64,000 bases of DNA, from positions 682,001 through 746,000 of the forward strand of contig JBMNNB010000001.1 in assembly GCA_050953725.1 (NCBI GenBank), in the 5' to 3' direction. Position numbers and translations under genes: made by a program. This DNA is from DTU053 sp012520115. GTDB lineage: Bacteria > Bacillota > Clostridia > Oscillospirales > Acutalibacteraceae. Below the pieces are notes generated by a model. It saw nothing but the letters and a program-made list of their open reading frames with translations, was not told where the DNA came from and did not search any database. Positions 57,993 through 64,000 of the stretch are shown in pieces. Numbering within the stretch: the stretch's first letter is position 1; each line of letters opens with the position of its first letter.

Positions 57993-59528
57993 TTGACAAA
58001 CAGCACTTATGCCATTGAGATAAAACACCTAAGCAAGAGCTTTGGTAGTGTTGCCGCCAATAAAAATGTTTCGCTTGATGTTAAATACGGTGAAATCCTT
58101 GCTTTGCTCGGAGAAAACGGCTCAGGCAAAACAACGCTAATGAATATGCTTTCGGGCATATATCATCCCGACAGCGGCGAGATCTGGATTGACGGTAAGC
58201 ACACCGTTATAAACTCGCCCAAGGATTCATTTAAGCTTAAAATCGGTATGATTCACCAGCACTTTAAGCTTGTGGATGTGTTCACCGCAACCGAAAACAT
58301 TATTATGGGCACCGAAGGCTTCAAAGGAAGCACAAAACAGGCAGCCGAAAAGATTAAGAGCATAGCCGACGGCTTCGGCTTTTCAATTGACCCGAATAAA
58401 AAGGTTTATGATATGTCTGTCAGCGAAAAGCAGACGGTTGAAATCATAAAGGTATTATTCAGAGGCGCCCGTATTCTTATTCTTGATGAGCCTACGGCTG
58501 TTCTGACCCCTCAGGAAACTGAAAAGCTGTTTAAAGTCCTTGACAATATGCGCAGGGACGGCTGTGCTATTGTCATCATAACTCATAAGCTGAACGAGGT
58601 TATGGCAATCAGCGACCGTGTAACCGTACTCAGGAAGGGCGAAACGGTCGATACCGTTGAAACGAAATCAACGGATATCAGAAAGCTCACTGAGCTTATG
58701 GTCGGCAGACCTGTTGAGCTTAAAATTGACAGGCCTGAAACGGTAAAAAGCAAATCAATGTTTTCCGTCAATAAGCTTTGTGTCAAGAACGAAGAGGACG
58801 TACTGGCGATTAAGGATGTATCCTTTGAGCTTTACGGCGGGGAAATCCTCGGCGTTGCCGGTGTTGCGGGAAGCGGTCAGAGGGAGCTTTGCGAGACCAT
58901 TGCCGGCCTTATGCCTGCCGAAAGCGGCGAGATTCTGTATAAGGGTGAGAACATAATCGGTAAATCCCCCGCAGAGATTATCGACCTCGGCATTTCGATG
59001 AGCTTTATCCCGGAGGACAGGCTTGGTATGGGCCTTGTCGCCTCAATGGACATAGCCGACAATATGCTGTTAAAGTCGTATAAAAAGAGCAGGAGTCTTA
59101 TAATTAACAGAAAGCCCTCAAAGGCCTTGGCGGAAAAGCTTGTAAAACGGCTTGAAATCGTCACTCCGAGCATTAAAACTCCCGTCAGCAGGCTGTCCGG
59201 CGGTAATGTTCAGAAGGTGCTTATAGGCAGAGAGATTGAAAGCAATCCCAATATTCTTATAACCGCCTATCCAGTAAGAGGTCTTGATATTAACTCCTCG
59301 TATACGATATATAACCTTTTAAATGAGCAGAAATCAAAGGGTGTCGCCGTGCTTTATATTGGTGAGGACCTGGATGTTATTCTCGAGCTGTGCGACAGGG
59401 TTCTGGTTTTGTGCCACGGAGAGGTTATGGGCATTGTTGACCCGAGAAAGGTCACAAAAGAGGATATAGGCCTTATGATGATGGGCAAGAGCATTGAAAA
59501 AGAGGGAGGTGCCGAGGATGTCCGATAA
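57993..59528 (+). CDS. nupO: Nucleoside ABC transporter ATP-binding protein
   Basis: Two ABC domains in one chain (RbsA/NupO type). NBD1: LGENGSGKTTLMNML, MSVSEKQTVEI in the signature position, LILDEPTAVLTPQE. NBD2: GVAGSGQREL in the Walker A position with no lysine, LSGGNVQKVLIGREI signature, and LITAYPVRGLD in the Walker B position. So only the pairing of NBD1 nucleotide site with NBD2 signature looks functional. TTG 57993 has AGAGGGG upstream; 511 aa. It overlaps nupP by 11 bp. Confidence 0.93.
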   Translation: MTNSTYAIEIKHLSKSFGSVAANKNVSLDVKYGEILALLGENGSGKTTLMNMLSGIYHPDSGEIWIDGKHTVINSPKDSFKLKIGMIHQHFKLVDVFTATENIIMGTEGFKGSTKQAAEKIKSIADGFGFSIDPNKKVYDMSVSEKQTVEIIKVLFRGARILILDEPTAVLTPQETEKLFKVLDNMRRDGCAIVIITHKLNEVMAISDRVTVLRKGETVDTVETKSTDIRKLTELMVGRPVELKIDRPETVKSKSMFSVNKLCVKNEEDVLAIKDVSFELYGGEILGVAGVAGSGQRELCETIAGLMPAESGEILYKGENIIGKSPAEIIDLGISMSFIPEDRLGMGLVASMDIADNMLLKSYKKSRSLIINRKPSKALAEKLVKRLEIVTPSIKTPVSRLSGGNVQKVLIGREIESNPNILITAYPVRGLDINSSYTIYNLLNEQKSKGVAVLYIGEDLDVILELCDRVLVLCHGEVMGIVDPRKVTKEDIGLMMMGKSIEKEGGAEDVR

Positions 59529-60627
59529 TTCAAGAATAAGCGCAGGCAGAGAGCCGCTTGTGAGAGTTGTTAAGCGTGAATACAACAGCAAGCTTATTCC
59601 TGTTTTAATGCGTGCAGGCGCCTTCGTGCTTTCCATTGTTGCAGGCGGTCTGTTTATATGGGCTATGGGCTTTAATCCCTTTACAGCCTATGCTTCGATA
59701 ATAAAGGGCGCCCTTGTAGGCTCCGCAAGAGATCCCCTGTCATCAATCCGCTCTACCATAGATTTATTTGTTCCCCTTTCAATTACCGCATTGGGACTTT
59801 CCTGTGCCTTTAAGATGAAGTTCTGGAACATCGGCGGCGAGGGTCAGATAATCATGGGCGGCGTATTTGCAACATATTTTGCCCTGAATTTCCCGCAGAT
59901 GCCGAGACCCTTAATGCTTCTTGTAATGCTTATAGCAGGCGCTGTGGGCGGTGCTATTATGGCCTTAATCCCCGCACTGTTTAAGGTTAAGTTCGGCACC
60001 AATGAGACCCTGTTTACCCTTATGCTTAACTATATTGCTATTTATATCGTGAAATACCTTATTGCAGGCCCGTGGCAGAGGACGCCCGGCTTTGCAAGCA
60101 TAGGCAAGCTCGATAAGAACACCTATCTCTATGAAATCAACAGACAGAATATAGGCTGGATTGCCGTAATTATAATAGTTTTATTTGTTTACTTCTATCT
60201 GTATCAGACAAAAAGCGGATATGAGGTCAGCGTGGTCGGTGAAAGTCAGGCAACCGCAAGATATGCGGGCATGAATATCAGAAAAATCATTATCAAAACA
60301 ATGATTATAAGCGGTACAATATGCGGTATTGTCGGTATGATTAAGGTTTCGAGCAACCATACGCTTACAGACGCAATCGGCGGCGGCGTAGGCTTTTCGG
60401 CAATTACCGTTGCATGGCTTTCGCAGCTTAATCCGTTTATCATACCCGTCGTGTCCGCCCTGTTCAGCATACTTCAGAAGGGCAGCACGGTAATGCAGAT
60501 GAATATGGGAATATCCTCCTATGCAGCTGATGTTTTGCAGGGAATAATCCTGTTCTGCTTCCTTGGCAGCGAGTTCTTCGTCAGATATTCTCTTGTATTT
60601 AAGAAGAGCAGAAAGGGGGCAAAATAA
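59518..60627 (+). CDS. nupP: Nucleoside ABC transporter permease (NupP)
   Basis: BPD2-family membrane protein, about eight TM segments (FVLSIVAGGLFIWAMGF, LALNFPQMPRPLMLLVMLIAG). FWNIGGEGQIIMGG is the family motif and GESQATARYAGMNI the cytoplasmic coupling region. ATG 59518 is inside nupO, with GGGAGGTG before it; 369 aa. It partners NupQ. Function: takes up nucleosides, inferred from similarity to B. subtilis yufOPQ. Confidence 0.92.
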   Translation: MSDNSRISAGREPLVRVVKREYNSKLIPVLMRAGAFVLSIVAGGLFIWAMGFNPFTAYASIIKGALVGSARDPLSSIRSTIDLFVPLSITALGLSCAFKMKFWNIGGEGQIIMGGVFATYFALNFPQMPRPLMLLVMLIAGAVGGAIMALIPALFKVKFGTNETLFTLMLNYIAIYIVKYLIAGPWQRTPGFASIGKLDKNTYLYEINRQNIGWIAVIIIVLFVYFYLYQTKSGYEVSVVGESQATARYAGMNIRKIIIKTMIISGTICGIVGMIKVSSNHTLTDAIGGGVGFSAITVAWLSQLNPFIIPVVSALFSILQKGSTVMQMNMGISSYAADVLQGIILFCFLGSEFFVRYSLVFKKSRKGAK

Positions 60628-61583
60628 TGGAAACCTTCTTTAATTTTCTTTATGCTTCCATAATTGCTTCAACACCGCTTCTTTTCGGCACAATCGGTGA
60701 AATCCTTTCCGAAAAGGTCGGAAATATGAACCTCGGCGTTGAGGGTATGATGTGGCTCGGCGCCTTTGCAGGCTTCTACGCCGCATATAAGACCGAGAGC
60801 TTCCTTTTCTCCCTGCTTGCCTCCTTCGGACTCGCAGCTATCGGAGCTTTGATATATGCCTTCCTTACGGTAACGCTGAAGGCAAATCAGAATGTAACCG
60901 GTCTTACCCTTACCACCTTCGGAATAGGCCTTTCGCTGGTTTTCGGCAAGGCAATGATTGCTTCCGCAGGCGGTGCGCCTAAAACCTCGGATTTGTTCAA
61001 CGCAAAGATTTCCGCAATTCATATCCCCGGCCTTTCCGACATTCCTTATATCGGCAAAATCCTGTTCGGTTTGAATCCTTATGTTTATATCGGCGTTGCT
61101 ATCGCCGTTGTGATGTATTTCTATTTGAGAAAGACAAAGATAGGCCTTAATTTAAGGGCTATCGGCGAAAACCCCGCAGCCGCCGACGCATCCGGAATTA
61201 ATGTTAATCTGATGAAATATATCAATATCATTATCGGCGGCGGAATCTGCGGTATCGGTGGAGCATATATGTCCCTTATCCTTGTCAACGGTAGCTGGCA
61301 GGATTCAGGCGTTGTCAACGGCTATGGCTGGATTGCCGTGGCACTGGTCATCTTCTCAAGCTGGAATCCTGCGAAGGCGATAGCCGGCTCACTGGTTTTC
61401 GGTATGTTCAGCTCGCTGAGATATTATGTGCCCTCAAGCATAATCGTAATTCCGACTGCCTTTTATCAGATGCTCCCGTTCCTGCTTACAACTATCGTTC
61501 TTATCGTAACCTCAATAAGAAAGAGCAGAGAAAACGCCCAGCCTGCTTCATGCGGCATTAATTATTACAGGGAAGAGCGCTAA
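60627..61583 (+). CDS. nupQ: Nucleoside ABC transporter permease (NupQ)
   Basis: Second membrane subunit, 318 aa. STPLLFGTIGEILSEKVGNMNLGVEGMMWLG cut as LFGTIGEILSEKVG and NMNLGVEGM, TTFGIGLSL and NPAAADASGINVNLMKY are the BPD2 permease blocks. It overlaps the nupP stop by 1 bp (TAATG). A long hairpin terminator follows, ending the uptake operon. Confidence 0.93.
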   Translation: METFFNFLYASIIASTPLLFGTIGEILSEKVGNMNLGVEGMMWLGAFAGFYAAYKTESFLFSLLASFGLAAIGALIYAFLTVTLKANQNVTGLTLTTFGIGLSLVFGKAMIASAGGAPKTSDLFNAKISAIHIPGLSDIPYIGKILFGLNPYVYIGVAIAVVMYFYLRKTKIGLNLRAIGENPAAADASGINVNLMKYINIIIGGGICGIGGAYMSLILVNGSWQDSGVVNGYGWIAVALVIFSSWNPAKAIAGSLVFGMFSSLRYYVPSSIIVIPTAFYQMLPFLLTTIVLIVTSIRKSRENAQPASCGINYYREER

Positions 61584-61588
61584 AACTT

Positions 61589-61664
61589 GCCCGCACTGCT
61601 TACATCTCCTAATTGTTACTTAACGGGAAAATGTATGCAAGTGCGGGCTTTATTTTTTGTTTAT
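61589..61664 (+). terminator. Long-stem terminator after nupQ
   Basis: GCCCGCACT and following bases to TACAT (61589-61605) pair with ATGTATGC ... AGTGCGGGC (61631-61648) with one bulge and a ~25-nt loop, followed by TTTATTTTTT. Confidence 0.8.
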
Positions 61665-61713
61665 TTTATGATATAATAATTAACAAAATGAAAAGAAATT
61701 GGAGGAATTGTAA

Positions 61714-63087
61714 ATGGGAAAGTACGCAGAAATTCTGCAAAGGCAAAGAGCTTTTTTTGATTCGGGAAAAACCCGTGACCCGTTTTTCAGAAAAAAGCAG
61801 CTTCAGCTTCTCAAACGTGCGATAAAGCTCAATGAACAGGCCATAAACAAAGCTCTCAGGCTTGATCTGAACAAGGCGCCCCTTGAAGCTTATACCACCG
61901 AAGTGGGCTTTTTGCTGCAGGAACTGGGCTATATGATTAACAATGTATTAAGGCTCGCCGCACCTAAGAGAGTGCTCGCACCCCTGATTCACTTTCCGTC
62001 AACCACGGTTATTTATAAAGAACCCTACGGCTCAGTGCTGATTATTTCTCCATGGAACTATCCCTTGCAGTTGTCTTTTGCACCGCTTATCGGCGCTATT
62101 GCAGCGGGCAACTGTGCAGTAATCAAGACTTCGCAGTATGCTCCGAATTGCTCAAAAATCATCGCTAAAATAGTAAAAGAAACCTTTGACCCGGATTACG
62201 TCACGGTTATTGAGGGCGAGGCGGGTGCCTCCGAAGCGTTACTCGAAGAAAAGTTCGACTATATTTTCTTCACCGGCAGTGTTGAAGTCGGCAAGAGCGT
62301 AATGGCCGCAGCAGCTAAGAACCTCACGCCCGTAACCCTTGAGCTCGGCGGCAAAAGCCCCTGCATCGTCACGGATACTGCAAGCCTAAAGCTTGCCGCA
62401 AAGAGAATTGTCTGGGGCAAGTTCTTAAACGCCGGCCAGACCTGCATTGCACCTGACTATATACTCGTTTCCGAAAAGGTCAAGGATGCCTTTGTCAATG
62501 AGTTAAAGAAATTCATTGCAAAGCAGTTTACCGCCGACCCGCTGACTTTCAGCGATTACCCGAAAATCATTAACGAAAAGCACTTCAACAGGCTGCTCAA
62601 ACTCATAGAAGGGGAGAGCGTAATCCACGGCGGAGGCTTTAATAAAGATAAGCTGTCAATCGAGCCCACACTACTCGATGAACCTGCCGAGGATTCACCC
62701 GTAATGAGCGGTGAGATTTTCGGACCGATTCTGCCCATAATTTCCTACACGACCCTCGAATCAGCCGCAGCATATATAAAGAAGCGCCCGAAGCCCCTTG
62801 CACTTTACTGCTTCTCTGAATCAAGGGCCGAGCAGAAGTACTTTATAGATAATGTTTCTTTCGGCGGCGGCACTATCAATGACACTGTGATTCACATCAG
62901 CACATCCAACGCAGGCTTCGGTGGCGTAGGGGACAGCGGCATGGGACAATATCACGGCAAGGCGAGCTTCGACACCTTCTCACACAGCAAAACAATAATG
63001 CAGAAGGGCAACTGGCTTGACTTCCCGTACAGGTATCATCCCTGCAAAAAGCATAATCTCGATGTCGTAAAGTTCTTCATGCATTAA
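61714..63087 (+). CDS. Aldehyde dehydrogenase (class 3-like, YwdH type)
   Basis: NAD(P)-dependent oxidation of aldehydes. 457 aa, with SPWNYPLQLSFAPLIGAIAAGN, FTGSVEVGKSVM, TLELGGKSPCIV (catalytic Glu) and NAGQTCIAPDYI (catalytic Cys). The short N-terminus and the C-terminal GQYHGKASFDTFSHSK place it with fatty-aldehyde class 3 enzymes. SD GGAGG 7 bp upstream. Stand-alone gene. Confidence 0.92.
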   Translation: MGKYAEILQRQRAFFDSGKTRDPFFRKKQLQLLKRAIKLNEQAINKALRLDLNKAPLEAYTTEVGFLLQELGYMINNVLRLAAPKRVLAPLIHFPSTTVIYKEPYGSVLIISPWNYPLQLSFAPLIGAIAAGNCAVIKTSQYAPNCSKIIAKIVKETFDPDYVTVIEGEAGASEALLEEKFDYIFFTGSVEVGKSVMAAAAKNLTPVTLELGGKSPCIVTDTASLKLAAKRIVWGKFLNAGQTCIAPDYILVSEKVKDAFVNELKKFIAKQFTADPLTFSDYPKIINEKHFNRLLKLIEGESVIHGGGFNKDKLSIEPTLLDEPAEDSPVMSGEIFGPILPIISYTTLESAAAYIKKRPKPLALYCFSESRAEQKYFIDNVSFGGGTINDTVIHISTSNAGFGGVGDSGMGQYHGKASFDTFSHSKTIMQKGNWLDFPYRYHPCKKHNLDVVKFFMH

Positions 63088-63145
63088 TATTGTTTATTGT
63101 ATGCCGTAATCAGAGCAACACCTTGATAAATTAATGGGTGCTTGT

Positions 63146-63343
63146 ATGAAGAAGCTCTTATGCTTTTTGTCGTTTGTCGCCTGTGCTTACTCACTGTTTT
63201 CATTGTTAATCTTAATCGAACCGGCAGTGATAGGGCATGACGATTCAATCGGGTTTGGAACTTATCTCCTTGTTCCGCTATTGGCGTTAATTATATTACC
63301 TTCATGGCTGATAGCCACAAGGAAACAAGCAATAAACAAATAG
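63146..63343 (+). CDS. Small two-TM membrane protein, function unknown
   Basis: 65 aa from ATG 63146: KKLLCFLSFVACAYSLFSLL and FGTYLLVPLLALIILPSW form two hydrophobic helices, with a short polar loop (EPAVIGHDDSIG) and a basic C-terminus. The ORF also opens at ATG 63134. SD is weak. I do not recognise it; it may be a real small protein but support is limited to its composition and position before a hairpin. Confidence 0.45.
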   Translation: MKKLLCFLSFVACAYSLFSLLILIEPAVIGHDDSIGFGTYLLVPLLALIILPSWLIATRKQAINK

Positions 63344-63440
63344 TAATGCAGGAAATTTTATCTGCAGTTGTCTATATAGGCTGGATAGTATACTTTTTCC
63401 GGCATTTGAGGAAACATACCACTTAAGTTTTAATGCTTTC

Positions 63441-63470
63441 AACCCTGCGTGACCCGCAGGGTTGATTTCA
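63441..63470 (+). terminator. Hairpin after the small membrane protein
   Basis: AACCCTGCG (63441-63449) pairs with CGCAGGGTT (63455-63463), followed by GATTTC, a weak T tract. Confidence 0.5.
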
Positions 63471-63477
63471 ATAGTAC

Positions 63478-63520
63478 TAAAAAAACACGATAGAAACCTT
63501 AACTCTCGGAATCTATCGTG
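63478..63520 (-). terminator. Intrinsic terminator of the PASTA gene
   Basis: CACGATAGA (63486-63494) pairs with TCTATCGTG (63512-63520); read on the minus strand it runs into seven T, directly after the PASTA protein stop. Confidence 0.85.
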
Positions 63521-63545
63521 ACATTTTTAATCTTCGATAATGTGT

Positions 63546-64000
63546 TTAATCACGGCTGCCGAGGCTTACCTTTAATGTAATTTCGGCAGGTACCTTTACA
63601 ACGCTGTCTGCGGGCAGCGACTGAGAAATAATATATTCCTTCGGCACGCTGTCGCTGTATTCATATACGAAGTTGAACTTAAAGGCTTCCTGCCATTCGG
63701 CATTTGCCTGAATGGATGCTACGCTCTCGTCGGTGAACAGCGGTACCGTATAGGTAGCAGGCTCGGTTGCGATTTCCTGCCATACCACAACAATAATCTC
63801 GTCGCCGATTTTGACCTCGGAATTAGTGCCGGGGATGGTCTCTGCTACAGTGTTAGCGATTTTGCTGCCGTCGTTGACCTTAACGTCACGAACGCAGACA
63901 AGTCCCAACTCCTCCAGCTTGGCCTTGGCCTGCTCGAAGGGCAGATTCGTAACATCCGGCACCTTGACGGAAGACTGACCTAAGCTGACCGTAAGGACTA
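63546..64000 (-). CDS. PASTA-domain protein, probably the C-terminus of a PrkC-type Ser/Thr kinase (partial)
   Basis: The frame is open from the right edge (VLTVSLGQSSVKVPDVTNLPFEQ..., no in-frame stop to 64000) to a stop at 63546. One PASTA repeat is clear (VPDVTNLPFEQAKAKLEELG to IIVVVWQ), preceded by the end of another; a more divergent C-terminal segment ends SLPADSVVKVPAEITLKVSLG. Such repeats bind muropeptides outside the cell. Most are in PrkC/Stk1 kinases, but a PASTA-bearing penicillin-binding protein is possible; the deciding part is outside the window. Confidence 0.8.
   Translation of the reverse strand, partial: VLTVSLGQSSVKVPDVTNLPFEQAKAKLEELGLVCVRDVKVNDGSKIANTVAETIPGTNSEVKIGDEIIVVVWQEIATEPATYTVPLFTDESVASIQANAEWQEAFKFNFVYEYSDSVPKEYIISQSLPADSVVKVPAEITLKVSLGSRD

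Noticed and set aside
63346..63426. 26-codon ORF (starting MQEILSAVVYIGW) after the small membrane protein
   Set aside because: Hydrophobic, but no SD and too short to support; kept only as a possibility.

Overview
This window is an ordinary but rich stretch of chromosome from a spore-forming, low-to-mid GC Clostridia, most like the gut Oscillospirales/Ruminococcaceae group. Support for this: sporulation genes yqfC, yqfD, ylbJ-like, spmA, spmB, an alpha/beta small acid-soluble spore protein and an abrB-type regulator with a Cys-rich tail; an IspH-S1 fusion typical of Clostridia; an archaeal-type ProRS; single-gene cytoplasmic glycoside hydrolases as in glycan-feeding gut Firmicutes; and frequent TTG starts behind good Shine-Dalgarno sites. 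Taxonomy is inferred from gene content only. I see no phage, insertion sequence, CRISPR array, rRNA or tRNA.

Layout. 1-998: 5' part of a rodA/ftsW-family gene (minus), divergent from a plus-strand housekeeping run (tsaE, tsaB, rpiB, rbgA, rnhB, YraN, M19 dipeptidase; 1096-5567) that ends at a shared terminator facing rnhA. 6207-16607: a nucleotidyltransferase with a degenerate phosphomannomutase domain, RNase J behind a long structured leader, rplI, dnaB, tilS, hpt, ftsH. 16669-22904: GH78 rhamnosidase, a flavoprotein, cmk and ispH-rpsA. 23018-25972: a Crp/Fnr regulator and minus-strand LysM-CAP, small Cys protein and YlbJ genes. 26070-30846: yqfC, yqfD, phoH, ybeY, era, recO. 30966-36633: a glycan cassette (sugar kinase, GH84, GH130), a small unknown gene and a phosphohexomutase. 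36697-44759: minus-strand SASP, proS, acpP, then DUF5685/J-like/membrane protein/nadB/nadC/MATE. 44837-48147: metF and metH. 48346-53551: a Cys-cluster protein, PHP phosphoesterase, GH95 fucosidase, Rrf2-type regulator, glycosyltransferase. 53671-55577: abrB and spmAB around an AT-rich spacer with clustered Spo0A-box-like sites. 56023-61583: xpt, bmpA, nupOPQ (purine salvage and nucleoside uptake). 61714-64000: aldehyde dehydrogenase, a small membrane protein and the end of a PASTA-domain protein.

How parts fit. The 30966-36633 region reads as a cytoplasmic route for a mannosyl-N-acetylglucosamine type oligosaccharide: GH130 would release mannose-1-phosphate, a phosphohexomutase would convert it to mannose-6-phosphate, GH84 would free GlcNAc, and the kinase would phosphorylate it. 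xpt and the Bmp/Nup transporter form a purine acquisition unit. The most suggestive regulatory signal is the group of four exact TGTCGAA heptamers (two spaced one helical turn apart) between abrB and spmA. Other points worth attention are the dead mutase domain in the 774-775 aa nucleotidyltransferase, a J-domain protein without HPD, and the probable 5'-terminal hairpin of the RNase J mRNA. I did not find a clearly new multi-gene system; the best candidates are listed as findings with tests.
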